NCBI GenBank assembly: GCA_026003175.1
Contig: BPGT01000006.1
Location: 62,001 to 126,000, forward strand
Direction: 5' to 3'
Length of the DNA: 64,000 bases
Source: Armatimonadota bacterium
Lineage (GTDB): Bacteria > Armatimonadota > HRBIN16
The notes beneath the pieces are model-generated. The model ran no database searches. It saw only the letters and a list, made by a program, of their open reading frames with translations, and was not told where the DNA came from. The position numbers and the translations under genes are program-made. Numbering within the stretch: the stretch's first letter is position 1; each line of letters begins with the position of its first letter. Positions 43,775-52,208 of this stretch are shown piece after piece.

Positions 43775-44155
43775 CTAGCTGCGCGGTAACGCCACCATCA
43801 GGTATTCTTCCAGTCTGGCGACCGCTTCTCGTATCGCGTCGGGCTGAACTCCTGCTGCGACATCCGGGTAGCCCGCCTGCGTCAGCATCTCGGGCAGGTG
43901 GTATGTCAGATGTTTCAACGTCCAGAGAATAGCATCGGACATACCGTAACCCGCCAGTTCGATACGCTCGTCTCTTCCAAGAGGGTCGTAATGGTAGTGT
44001 GGCTGATACTTGAAGCAGTCGAAGCGCAGCAGCTGACGCGGCGTGCCGTTGATGCGCGAGTAAACCCGGATGTCGTAACCTTCGTCCCCTCCGAAGTGCC
44101 GGTATTCCACAGTCAGCCACACATTACCAGCCTCAAAAGTGTGCTGCGAAAGCAT
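43775..44155 (-). CDS. Uncharacterised 126-residue protein
   Basis: A single-domain soluble protein without signal or membrane span. The N-terminal half looks like an antiparallel sheet (NVWLTVEYRHFGGDEGYDIRVYS, cited in part) rich in acidic and aromatic residues, followed by ILWTLKHLTYHLPEM and a helical C-terminus DAIREAVARLEEYLMVAL. I recognise no family. It is supported as a gene by composition, by its place in the gap between proA and the PEBP gene, and by the lack of a better frame. It has no close neighbour on its strand. Confidence 0.6.
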   Translation of the reverse strand: MLSQHTFEAGNVWLTVEYRHFGGDEGYDIRVYSRINGTPRQLLRFDCFKYQPHYHYDPLGRDERIELAGYGMSDAILWTLKHLTYHLPEMLTQAGYPDVAAGVQPDAIREAVARLEEYLMVALPRS

Positions 44156-44485
44156 TCCCTTATGCCCCCCTTTGATACAGATGCGGTGGAACGTGCCCTG
44201 CCCGTATCGCTACAGGCTGAATCCTGCGCCAGATGTCGAGATGTGAAGGGTCACGTTCCACACAGTAGAGTACACGGAGTCTATCACTAAATGCCTGCGT
44301 AAGGCAATAGTTTAGGGATTGGATTCACCATAAACCCCAATTGTCGCGCAGGCGTCTTCGCGTTTGACACACGGTTCTTGTAAGCACCCTGTGTGCAACG
44401 GTGAAAATGTAGTGCAGGAGAAACGAACATTTCTGGCGAAACCAACCGTGTCATCACGCACCATGCGTGCGAGAGGTGCAACACG
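44156..44485. other. 330-bp intergenic stretch without a gene
   Basis: No coding frame of convincing composition lies between the divergent 126-residue gene and the PEBP lipoprotein. A TTGACA at about 44368 has no acceptable -10 box at 16-18 bases. The region presumably holds both promoters, but I cannot assign them. Confidence 0.5.
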
Positions 44486-45034
44486 ATGCGCGTAGCCATT
44501 GCCCTGCTCACTTTTGCGTTGCTGCTGGCTTCGTGCCAGAGCAGACGGACGTCCATGCAGCAAGGAGGTGGCAAAATGGACATTCGCCTGACCAGTACCG
44601 CCTTCACTGAGGGAGGTACCATCCCCAGGAAGTACACTTGCGATGGCGCTGATGTGTCGCCCCCGCTCGCGTGGGATAATGTGCCGGAGGGTACCAAAAG
44701 CTTCGCCCTTGTCTGTGACGACCCCGATGCACCAATGGGCACGTGGGTGCACTGGGTGCTGTTCAATTTGCCCGCCGATGCCCGCAGTTTACCCGAAGCG
44801 GTGCCGCCCGACAAGGAGCTGCCCAACGGCGCGCGACAGGGCACCAACGACTTCCGCAAAATCGGCTACGGCGGTCCCTGTCCACCGCGCGGCACGCACC
44901 GTTACTACTTCAAACTCTACGCGCTGGATACCATACTGGACCTTCCCGCTGGCAGCACGAAAGCGCAACTGTTGAAGGCGATGGAAGGGCACGTGCTGGC
45001 AGAAGGACAACTGATGGGCAGGTATGGGAGGTGA
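44486..45034 (+). CDS. PEBP-family (YbhB/YbcL) lipoprotein
   Basis: A 182-residue protein with a lipoprotein signal peptide ending in the lipobox LLASC (Cys17), then a phosphatidylethanolamine-binding-protein fold: [42 protein letters not shown] (cited in parts), the [18 protein letters not shown] ligand-site motif and a C-terminal [15 protein letters not shown]. YbhB/YbcL proteins have unclear roles, with small-ligand binding in the envelope assumed. The lipobox indicates anchoring to a membrane after export. It overlaps the next gene by 11 bases. Confidence 0.9.
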   Translation: MRVAIALLTFALLLASCQSRRTSMQQGGGKMDIRLTSTAFTEGGTIPRKYTCDGADVSPPLAWDNVPEGTKSFALVCDDPDAPMGTWVHWVLFNLPADARSLPEAVPPDKELPNGARQGTNDFRKIGYGGPCPPRGTHRYYFKLYALDTILDLPAGSTKAQLLKAMEGHVLAEGQLMGRYGR

Positions 45035-46064
45035 GGGGGAAGCGTTGAAAGATGTTGTGGTGGGGGTATATTACTTCGCAGGCTGGTGGCGCGAGCAACC
45101 CAACAAGTGGACCGTTGATGGCCGCGACTGGCGCACGGACTATCCCGACCGAGTGCCGCTGCTGGGAGAGTATGTGGAAGCGTCTACTCTGGAGCGCGAG
45201 ATAGAAGCCGCCTCCAGCCACGGGGTAGACTTTTTTCAAATACTCTGGTATCCGCAGAACAAGCCCGATGTACACCCCCACCTTTCCCACCTGAACGATG
45301 GACTGCGTTTCTTTACCACCGCCTGCAACGCCAGCAAAATGTACTTCACGCTGGAGTATGTCAACCATGACCCCTTCAGCCTGACCAGTGACGCGGATTG
45401 GGACGCCGCCTGCGTGGAGTGGACAGGTATAATGCGTCATCGCAGCTACCTGCGTGTGGGTGATAGACCTGTGTTCAAAATCCACAGCCTGTATCATTTC
45501 CTGCAGCAAAACGAGGGCAATGTACACAAGGTGGCACAGCGCGTGGAGCGTCTGCGTCGGCTGGTACAAAGCGCAGGCGTGCCCAATCCGTTGGTGGGTG
45601 CAGGAGTGATGGCAACTGGCGTAGCAAAGGGCGAACTGGTTGCACCTTTTGACTACCTCACCACCTACATGGACGTGCCCAACTTGCCTCAGCAGGCGGA
45701 GCTGTATCCCTATAACCGGCTGCTGGCGATGGCAGAAGAGGCATGGCGACGTTATGCTGCGCAAAGCGGGAAGCCGTACGTGCCCTACCTGCCAGCCGGG
45801 TGGGACCCTCGTCCATGGAAGGACCCGCGAGCCAGCTTTGCCTTCCCCACCCGCGAGCAGTGGAAAGACGCCCTCGCCAGAGCAAAAGACGCCTTGCAAA
45901 AGCACGAGAGACTGGGCTATCCCCGAATCGGTGGCAGGCAGAAGGCACTGCTGATATACGCCTGGAACGAGTATGGCGAGGGTGGAATCGTCGCCCCCAC
46001 TCGCGGTGAGGGCTACATGAAGCTGGAGGCTATACGAGAGGTGTTTGGGAAATCCCAGGGGTAG
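45024..46064 (+). CDS. GH99-like (WbsX-type) TIM-barrel protein
   Basis: A 346-residue protein with a GH99-like/WbsX barrel: [12 protein letters not shown] near the N-terminus, [11 protein letters not shown], the FTLEYVNHD segment and the terminal [15 protein letters not shown], which carries the conserved Asn-Glu pair. Members act on or build mannose-containing glycans, often as glycosyltransferase-associated hydrolases. No signal peptide. Two starts compete: ATG at 45024 (weak ribosome site, overlapping the PEBP gene) and TTG at 45045 (GAGGGGG five bases upstream). I keep the ATG with low certainty. Confidence 0.72.
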   Translation: MGGEGEALKDVVVGVYYFAGWWREQPNKWTVDGRDWRTDYPDRVPLLGEYVEASTLEREIEAASSHGVDFFQILWYPQNKPDVHPHLSHLNDGLRFFTTACNASKMYFTLEYVNHDPFSLTSDADWDAACVEWTGIMRHRSYLRVGDRPVFKIHSLYHFLQQNEGNVHKVAQRVERLRRLVQSAGVPNPLVGAGVMATGVAKGELVAPFDYLTTYMDVPNLPQQAELYPYNRLLAMAEEAWRRYAAQSGKPYVPYLPAGWDPRPWKDPRASFAFPTREQWKDALARAKDALQKHERLGYPRIGGRQKALLIYAWNEYGEGGIVAPTRGEGYMKLEAIREVFGKSQG

Positions 46065-46120
46065 GTTCCACAGGAGCCCGAAGAGGCACGCTCTTCAGAT
46101 TCCTCACCCCTTCTGGAATC

Positions 46121-47122
46121 TCAATACCCCGCCTGCTTATCCACCACGTTCACCATCGAGGCAAGGTCGCCGGCGAGGAAGGCATGTAGGTTGCGCAGGA
46201 ATATCTCCGCTGCGCGCGTGCCGTAATGGGGTGTCACTCCCGATACGTGTGGGCTGATAATCACGTTCGGCAGGTGCCACAGTGGGCTATCCGCAGGCAG
46301 GGGCTCGGGGTCAAACACGTCCAGCCCCGCTCCAGCAATCCATCTCTCTTGCAGTGCGCGTATTAGCGCAGGCTGGTCTACTACCGCCCCGCGTGAGATG
46401 TTGATCAGGATGGCGTCGTGACGCATCTGGCGCAGTTGCGCCTCGCCGATAAGGTGCCGCGTTTCGCGCGTCAGCGGCACGCATAGCACGACGTATTCAC
46501 TCTCGCGCAGCAGGTTGGTCAGCTGCGAAGGTGGCAACAGAACGTCTACCGCTTCCGCGCGGTGCTGAGGATGACGTCGCGTCGCCAGTACGTGCATACC
46601 GAAGGCTTTCCCGCGCTCCGCCACCGCCGCACCGATAGCGCCCAGTCCCACCACTCCCAGCGTGGCGCCATACAGCTCCCGCACCTGATCGCGAAAGCCA
46701 TCGCGGTTCCACTCAGCCTGCATTTGTTGACGCACGCACCGATGCAATCCGCGCGCGAACATCAACATCATGCCAAACACGTGCTCCGCGATGGGGATGG
46801 CATGCACCCCGCTGGCGTTCGTCAGGATGATGTCGCTTGCCAGCAGTTCGGGAGACAGGGAGCCCTCGATGCCCGCGCCCAGAAACTGTATCCAGCGTAA
46901 GCGGCGGCAATGGGGAAGCCACTCTCGCGCGAAGTGCCCGCACACCATAACCTCTGCCTGTGCCAGCACCTCAGGGCGCAGAGCATCGGGAGAGATGACC
47001 GTCCATTCTAGCCGCTCTCGTGCTAGATCGTCCTGCTCGCATCGCCCTAAAAACTGTTCGTGAATCTTCCATCCGGGCGAGCAGGTGAGCAATACCTGCA
47101 CTTTCGAAGCATGACCTGTCAT
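46121..47122 (-). CDS. D-2-hydroxyacid dehydrogenase family protein (second copy)
   Basis: A 333-residue enzyme with an intact Rossmann loop VVGLGAIGAAVAE and the full catalytic set: Arg in INISRGAVVDQPAL, Glu in DVFDPEPLPADSPL and His in SPHVSGVTPHYG. It resembles glyoxylate/hydroxypyruvate reductase- or phosphoglycerate-dehydrogenase-like members that lack the regulatory C-terminal domains. The ATG at 47122 is chosen because the family-like sequence begins there; a GTG precedes it directly and the frame upstream is not protein-like. Its closest neighbour, the UroD-family gene, is transcribed divergently. The substrate is unknown. Confidence 0.87.
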   Translation of the reverse strand: MTGHASKVQVLLTCSPGWKIHEQFLGRCEQDDLARERLEWTVISPDALRPEVLAQAEVMVCGHFAREWLPHCRRLRWIQFLGAGIEGSLSPELLASDIILTNASGVHAIPIAEHVFGMMLMFARGLHRCVRQQMQAEWNRDGFRDQVRELYGATLGVVGLGAIGAAVAERGKAFGMHVLATRRHPQHRAEAVDVLLPPSQLTNLLRESEYVVLCVPLTRETRHLIGEAQLRQMRHDAILINISRGAVVDQPALIRALQERWIAGAGLDVFDPEPLPADSPLWHLPNVIISPHVSGVTPHYGTRAAEIFLRNLHAFLAGDLASMVNVVDKQAGY

Positions 47123-47203
47123 CACGACGATAGGGTTATGCTTTGGGGCAGGCGATTCCTGTTTGCAGTGCGAAATGCTTCGGTGTAAAGGAGGTGTGTT
47201 GCC

Positions 47204-48262
47204 ATGAGTCCTAAAGAGCGATTCGCTGCCTGCGTGGCGCACAGACAGCCCGATAGACCGCCTATCCAGTTCTATACGACCCCCGAATTCGAGGCGAAGC
47301 TGCAAGAGCGGTTCCCGGGGCAGAACCTGCTGGAGGTTCTGGAAGTGGACTTCCGCACGGTAGGCGTGCCGCGCGGGAAACCCTTGCGCCAGCCTGACCC
47401 AGACAGTCCGGTGGCATACTACGACGAGTGGGGAATCGGCTACATCCGGCAATCGTACGGCTTTGGCGAGTACCTGGAGGCATACGAGCTTCCGTTTGCC
47501 AACATGCGCACGTTGAAAGAGGTAGAGGACTACCCCTGGCCCTCGGTGGATGACTACGACTTCTCGCATCTCAAGGAAGCCTGCAAAGCGGTGGAAGATT
47601 ACGTGGTATGCTTCGGTGGAGCAGGTATTCCCGACATCATTAACGGCGTCAGTCGGGGCAGGGGCATGGAGCAGGTGCTGATAGATATTCTCACCGAAGA
47701 CGAGGTGGGGGTTGCCATCATTGATCATCGCGTGGAGTTCTGTTACGAGTTCGTCAAGCGTGGGCTGGAAGAGGCGGGTGGACTGATAGACGTGCTCTGC
47801 CTTGGGGAGGACCTGGGCAACCAGCTCGGGCCGATGGTCTCACCTGAGGTCTTTGACCGCTTCTTCCGACCGCGTTTGCAGAAGTTCTACGACCTGGGGC
47901 ATCAGTACGGCTGCAAGGTAATGATGCACAGCTGCGGCAGCACACGCAAACTACAACCGCGCTTTGTGGAGATGGGGCTGGATATTTTAGACGCCATGCA
48001 ACCTGAACCGGTCGGCATGAACCCCGAAGAGATAAAACGCGAGGTAGGCGATAAGCTCACCCTGTGTGGGCTCATCAGCACCCAGAGAACACTTCCCTTC
48101 GGCACAATAGAGGACTGCATCGCCGAGGCAAGGCACCGCGTGGAGGTTATTGGTAAAAACGGCGGCTATATCTTCGCGCCTTCACACTGTATTCAGCCTA
48201 ACACGCCGGTGGATAATGTGCTCGCCGCTTACGAGGTGGTCACGGGCAAAAAGCTGCGCTGA
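47204..48262 (+). CDS. Uroporphyrinogen decarboxylase (URO-D)-family protein
   Basis: A 352-residue TIM barrel of the URO-D/MtaA/CmuA superfamily. SPKERFAACVAHRQPDRPP is the usual N-terminus; LCLGEDLGNQLGPMVSPEVF, MHSCGSTRKLQPRFVEMGLD and the terminal GGYIFAPSHCIQPNTPVDNV (all cited in parts) are typical of the family branch that replaces heme-biosynthetic function with methyl-transfer or unknown roles. His and Cys in HSCG and PSHC may bind zinc as in methylcobamide:CoM methyltransferases. A heme role is unlikely because the HemE-specific N-terminal RQAGR motif is missing. AAAGGAGGTG precedes the ATG. Confidence 0.8.
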   Translation: MSPKERFAACVAHRQPDRPPIQFYTTPEFEAKLQERFPGQNLLEVLEVDFRTVGVPRGKPLRQPDPDSPVAYYDEWGIGYIRQSYGFGEYLEAYELPFANMRTLKEVEDYPWPSVDDYDFSHLKEACKAVEDYVVCFGGAGIPDIINGVSRGRGMEQVLIDILTEDEVGVAIIDHRVEFCYEFVKRGLEEAGGLIDVLCLGEDLGNQLGPMVSPEVFDRFFRPRLQKFYDLGHQYGCKVMMHSCGSTRKLQPRFVEMGLDILDAMQPEPVGMNPEEIKREVGDKLTLCGLISTQRTLPFGTIEDCIAEARHRVEVIGKNGGYIFAPSHCIQPNTPVDNVLAAYEVVTGKKLR

Positions 48263-48284
48263 GATAGAGGCTGCCCCATGTACG

Positions 48285-48755
48285 TTTGACAGAGTACTAG
48301 CAGGAGAGGGGCAACTTGCAGAAGACTCTCGCCGGCTGGCACGGGGATTGAACGATGTCCTCAATCTGGTGTGTGATCTTTCTGTCATCTTTGAATACAC
48401 CCTCGCGAACAAATCTTACCGTGCCTTACCACGCCTGCTTGCACGAGATTTCGGTATGGAGATAGAGGGCGACTTTAAGAGACAGTTCGTGGCGGATAGC
48501 GTCGGTGAGTACATCGAGGTGAACATCTTTGGGCAGGCGCGTTGCAACGGCGATGTTATCACTATTGTGGGTGAGAGCAAGGCGCAGCTTTCGAAAAACG
48601 ATGTCGATGCCTTTGTGCGCCGCAAGTTGCAGCGGTTACAGGGCGTCTACCCCAACCCGTTCCCGATACTGGTGACCCACATGATATCCGAACGGGATGT
48701 AGAAGAATGCGCGCGTCAGCAAGGTATCGCTGTTTACTACTCGTACCAATTCTGA
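48285..48755 (+). pseudogene. 5'-truncated PD-(D/E)XK nuclease-like gene
   Basis: From about 48285 the frame encodes a family-like C-terminal portion: RALPRLLARDFGM, EYIEVNIFGQARCNGD, and TIVGESKAQLSKNDVDAF, where the E-x-K of VGESK is the nuclease core of this widespread PD-(D/E)XK-like family. Normal members are about 250 residues with a coiled N-terminal half; here only its last part (QLAEDSRRLARGLNDV) remains. No ATG precedes the conserved part; only weak TTG/GTG candidates exist. It directly follows the URO-D gene. I treat it as a 5'-truncated remnant. Confidence 0.6.
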
Positions 48756-48771
48756 TCGGCGAAGTGAAGAA

Positions 48772-48797
48772 GGGCGGTACAATCCCCTGCACCGCCC
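48772..48797. terminator. Hairpin between convergent genes
   Basis: GGGCGGT (48772-48778) pairs with ACCGCCC (48791-48797) around a 12-base loop. It lies between the truncated nuclease gene and the leftward Gfo/Idh stop, so it may terminate transcription from either side. No strong U tract. Confidence 0.42.
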
Positions 48798-48803
48798 CTG
48801 TAG

Positions 48804-50162
48804 CTAAACCTGAAACATATCGGGCGTAAAGGTAATCTTTGTACCTTCCTCGATAGCCTTGTTCGCCATCAATACGGCGACTGCTGTCTTGAAGCCCACC
48901 TCAGCATCGCACAGAGGCTTTTGTCCGTTGCGCACCACATCGTTGACGAAGCTCTCCAATTCCAGTGTGTAGGCGTCCTTCAGCTCATAGCCCGCCGCCA
49001 TCTTCTGTCCACCGATAACCGCACCAGTGCCTTTCTTTTTGGTGGCAGTAACGTCCAGCACCAAACCAGTGGTGCCGCCCTTGCCTGCTGCTTTCTTAGC
49101 GTGAGCCTCCCAGCCGAGTTCTTCAGCGGTAGGTTCCTTGAACAGGAAGCCATCCTTCTCGTTGGTAAGCAGCAGTGTGCCCTTGTCGCCCATAAACTGC
49201 TCGGCGTAGCCGTCATACTGGTTAGCCAGGATGGAGGTGTACACCACCTTCACGCCGTCGGGGTATTCGTAGATGACCTCTACGTTATCCCAGACCTCGC
49301 GCCCATCCTTCCAGTAGTCGATTCCGCCCATGCCCATCACCGAGAGAGGCGTCGCGCCCGTAAACCAGTTGACCACGTCTATCTGGTGGCTGGCAAGCTC
49401 CGCCATCAGCCCCTGTGAGTACTTACGGTAGAGCCTCCAGTTCAGCAGCTCCTCGTACTTTTTATCGGGCACGGGGCGTCGCCATGAGTTATTACGATGC
49501 CACCATGCGCGCACATGCACCAGCTTGCCGATGACCTCCTGTTCCACCATCATCTCGCGAGCGTGTGCGTAGATGGGGCTGTAGTGACGCTGATGCCCGA
49601 TTTGCAGGTGCTTGCCCGTCTCGCGGGAGACCTGCACCATGCGCCTGGCGTCTTCAGGAGTATATGCCATTGTCTTCTCGCAGAATACATGTTTGCCTGC
49701 TTGCAAAGCATCGATAGCCATTGGCGCGTGTAGGTGTAGGGGCGTTGCGATAAGCACCGCATCGATGTCTTTTCTATCCAGAACCTGTCGGTAATCCTCG
49801 TAGCCTTTTGCCTGCGGGCCCGCCATGCGCAGTCCGCGCGCCAGGTGCGGCGGGTAGATATCGCATACTGCCAGTACCCGCACGCCCGGGATGCGAACGA
49901 GGCGTTGCAGCAGCGTTTGTCCCTGCGTGCCCGTGCCAATAAAACCGATGTTTACCGGAGGCAGGTTACGGGTGGGCTGTGGCGTAGGCTTTGCTTGTTG
50001 CGTCACTGGCTTTGCCGGTTGTGTTCTGGAAGTCTGGCTCTTCTTCTGCTGTGCTTCCACTCTCTCCTGGAACGCTGCAGCGAAAGCAGCAGCGGCAGCA
50101 GCCCATGCCGAGTCGCGCAAAAACTCGCGTCGGGATACCTGAATATGCTTGTCTTCGAACAT
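48804..50162 (-). CDS. Tat-exported Gfo/Idh/MocA oxidoreductase
   Basis: A 452-residue NAD(P)-dependent oxidoreductase. The twin-arginine signal SRREFLRD at residues 10-17 is followed by a hydrophobic AAAAAFAAAF stretch; a Pro/Gln/Lys-rich linker (about 38-66) leads into the Rossmann fold NIGFIGTGTQGQTLL and the signature VFCEKTMAYTPEDA (EKP-like Lys, here EKT). Export of a cofactor-loaded enzyme by Tat is common in this family in Armatimonadota, Planctomycetes and Bacteroidetes, where such enzymes oxidise sugars to keto sugars. The C-terminal domain includes GGTTGLVLDVT and AVAVLMANKAIEEG. Substrate unknown. Confidence 0.9.
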   Translation of the reverse strand: MFEDKHIQVSRREFLRDSAWAAAAAAFAAAFQERVEAQQKKSQTSRTQPAKPVTQQAKPTPQPTRNLPPVNIGFIGTGTQGQTLLQRLVRIPGVRVLAVCDIYPPHLARGLRMAGPQAKGYEDYRQVLDRKDIDAVLIATPLHLHAPMAIDALQAGKHVFCEKTMAYTPEDARRMVQVSRETGKHLQIGHQRHYSPIYAHAREMMVEQEVIGKLVHVRAWWHRNNSWRRPVPDKKYEELLNWRLYRKYSQGLMAELASHQIDVVNWFTGATPLSVMGMGGIDYWKDGREVWDNVEVIYEYPDGVKVVYTSILANQYDGYAEQFMGDKGTLLLTNEKDGFLFKEPTAEELGWEAHAKKAAGKGGTTGLVLDVTATKKKGTGAVIGGQKMAAGYELKDAYTLELESFVNDVVRNGQKPLCDAEVGFKTAVAVLMANKAIEEGTKITFTPDMFQV

Positions 50163-50266
50163 GAAACCTCAACCTCCTCAAACCGCTTCAGAACCGCAGC
50201 CGATGTTGTCGGCGAATATCACATTATACTTCACAAATCTGGGGATGTTCTCCTGCCCACAGTACC

Positions 50267-51184
50267 TCAGCCTATCCACTCGAGCTGCTCGTCGTCCTGT
50301 CGCAGGATAGCCGCCTGTACCCCCGGATGCGCGGCAACATATTCCCGAATCCCCCTTTCGCCCAGCACGAAGAAGGCGGTAGAGAGCGCATCGGTCACCG
50401 TTGTTTCATCCGCCAACACGCTTACGCAGAGCAGATTATTCTCTGCAGGCAGGCCCGAGCGTGGGTCTAGAATGTGCCCGTATCGCCGCCCACCACGCTC
50501 AAAGTACTGTTCGGTTGCTGATGAGGTGGATATTGCCCGATTGCATAGCAGTAAGTGGGCAAGGCTACGCTCTGGATGCAGGGGGTGGGGGAGGTTTATC
50601 TGCCAGCCTCCCATATCGGGAGGGGCTCCGTACGCCCGCACACTACTGTGTCCGCCGTGCACCATCGCCGCTTCCACGCCAGCATTGCGCAGTACCTCTA
50701 TCGCCTTGTCCACCGCATATCCCTTACCGATAGCGCCCAAATGCACCTGCACGCCCTCGCGGTCAAAGGCAACGGTCAGATTTTCCGCAATCAAGCGGAG
50801 ACGAGAAGACCCCACCCGTTCTACAGCTTCTGCCAGCGTTCGAGCATCCGGTATCTGCCCAACACCCGCGAAGAACCCCCAACATTGTATCAATGGCATC
50901 ACAGTAATGTCGAACGCTCCCCGTGTCTCTTCGGAAAGGCGTACCGCGCGCTCTATCAGTTCGAACACTTCGGGGTGTACACGCACTGGCTCGCTGGCGG
51001 CATGGGCATTGAGGTAACTGATTTCGCTCTCGGGGAGATAATGGCTGAGCAGCTGCTCGATGCGCTCTATCTCCTCGATAGCCGCCTCCGCGGCGGAGCG
51101 CAATAGCCCTCTATCTTCCCCGAAGGCGAACACTTCGAAGTCGCAACCCATCGCTACTGTGCGAAGGCGGACAAGGTGAGCCAT
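50267..51184 (-). CDS. apbE: FAD:protein FMN transferase (ApbE family)
   Basis: A 305-residue ApbE-fold enzyme, which uses FAD to attach FMN covalently to Ser/Thr of respiratory flavoproteins (for example NqrB, RnfG). Motifs: TVAMGCDFEVFAFG, SHYLPESEISYLNAHA, VHLGAIGKGYAVDKA near residue 165, VHGGHSSVRAYG, SATEQYF and GHILDPRSGLPAENNL (cited in parts). The usual Thr-Asp in the magnesium site appears near TTVTDALSTAFFVLG. No lipobox or signal peptide is visible, so it may act in the cytoplasm or be missing its leader. Flavinylated targets are not in the window. Confidence 0.92.
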   Translation of the reverse strand: MAHLVRLRTVAMGCDFEVFAFGEDRGLLRSAAEAAIEEIERIEQLLSHYLPESEISYLNAHAASEPVRVHPEVFELIERAVRLSEETRGAFDITVMPLIQCWGFFAGVGQIPDARTLAEAVERVGSSRLRLIAENLTVAFDREGVQVHLGAIGKGYAVDKAIEVLRNAGVEAAMVHGGHSSVRAYGAPPDMGGWQINLPHPLHPERSLAHLLLCNRAISTSSATEQYFERGGRRYGHILDPRSGLPAENNLLCVSVLADETTVTDALSTAFFVLGERGIREYVAAHPGVQAAILRQDDEQLEWIG

Positions 51185-51219
51185 TGTTTATTCAACGTGC
51201 CCTGTTTCAAAGGGGCATT

Positions 51220-51300
51220 GGGAGATTGCTTCGGTCGCTGCGTTTCCTCGCAACAACACATCGTGTCCTTGCAGAGCACGAAGTGCTGAAGCAATCTCCC
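51220..51300. repeat. Dispersed palindromic repeat (MITE/REP-like)
   Basis: Perfect 13-bp arms GGGAGATTGCTTC (51220-51232) and GAAGCAATCTCCC (51288-51300) enclose about 55 bases with an inner AGCAC-GAA-GTGCT hairpin. The arm sequence resembles intergenic repeats I know from many environmental bacterial genomes. It fills the gap between apbE and the secreted Met-rich gene. Confidence 0.7.
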
Positions 51301-51308
51301 TATGTTGC

Positions 51309-52193
51309 TTATTTCCCCGCTGGCTGCTCCTCTCTTACCTGCGTCAGCGACATTTTAGCGGTCATGTTCATCTGCATGTTCTGCGGCATTTGCGGGTTAG
51401 CGCCGCCCTGCATCTGCACGGTCATGGCCATGTCGCCGTCCATTTTCAGGACGTTGCCGGTAGCGAGGTCAAAGTAGGTGTACGATACCACCTTCATAGT
51501 GCCTGTCATGGAGGGCATACCGGCAGGCGTTTGTCCCGTCGTTGCTGCTATCGCTGCCATCAGCCTTTCGAAGGGTATCTCGAACTCTGTCTTGATGCGG
51601 GCAGCTTCCGTCCCTCCTATCTTCTCGACGCTGACGAAGGTATGCTTCGCGCTGATTTTCATGTCCTTCGCGTTTGGAATGGGCACCTCGGTTTCCCACG
51701 AATCGCCGATATTCACCTCGCCTTCGGGGAACATGGAGGGTGCATTAAAGCCGGTGCCGAAGTTCATATTGCCCATACCGGGCGTGCCCATTGCTACCTT
51801 TTCCAGCCCCTTGATTTCATGCACCTTGTTGCGGTCGTCGATGACTGTGGTGATGACCATGTTACTCATGTCAGGAGCCATCGGCGAGGCAAATTCCTGA
51901 CCGTTCATGTACATCTTCATGCTTTCGATGTTGGTGTGCACGGTGGCTTTGCCTTCCTTGATGCCTGCCACTTTCTCGCGGTAGGTCATCACCATCTGCA
52001 TGTTCAGGGGCATGGTGTTCTCGCCCATCTGCATTTCGCCGTTCATGTCCATCACCATTTTGTAACGGCGGATGTCGTTCACCTTGAAGACGCGGCGCAA
52101 TTTGTAGCCCCCTTGCGCCAGTGCAGGCAGTACTGTCACCGTGACCAATGTGACAACTGCCATTGTCAACCAAAAACGTGTCATGAACTTCAT
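51309..52193 (-). CDS. Secreted Met-rich protein, paralogue 1
   Basis: A 294-residue protein with an N-terminal signal peptide (hydrophobic residues 7-25, likely cleavage after ALA at about 26). The mature part is beta-rich: YKLRRVFKVNDIRRYKMVMDM, FNAPSMFPEGEVNIGDSWETEVPIP and the closing TYFDLATGNVLKMDGDM (cited in parts). About 12% of residues are Met. The domain layout (a measured quantity, a designed threshold strand, then a TYFD strand) resembles DUF6263-type secreted proteins, but I cannot confirm the family. It is followed 15 bases upstream in the map by a larger gene of the same architecture, so the two are tandem paralogues. Confidence 0.72.
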   Translation of the reverse strand: MKFMTRFWLTMAVVTLVTVTVLPALAQGGYKLRRVFKVNDIRRYKMVMDMNGEMQMGENTMPLNMQMVMTYREKVAGIKEGKATVHTNIESMKMYMNGQEFASPMAPDMSNMVITTVIDDRNKVHEIKGLEKVAMGTPGMGNMNFGTGFNAPSMFPEGEVNIGDSWETEVPIPNAKDMKISAKHTFVSVEKIGGTEAARIKTEFEIPFERLMAAIAATTGQTPAGMPSMTGTMKVVSYTYFDLATGNVLKMDGDMAMTVQMQGGANPQMPQNMQMNMTAKMSLTQVREEQPAGK

Positions 52194-52208
52194 GTTTCGT
52201 ACCCCTTT

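Noticed and set aside
49845-51017. Rightward 390-codon frame antisense to the Gfo/Idh and ApbE genes
   Set aside because: Cys/Ser/Arg-rich shadow composition and no start signal.
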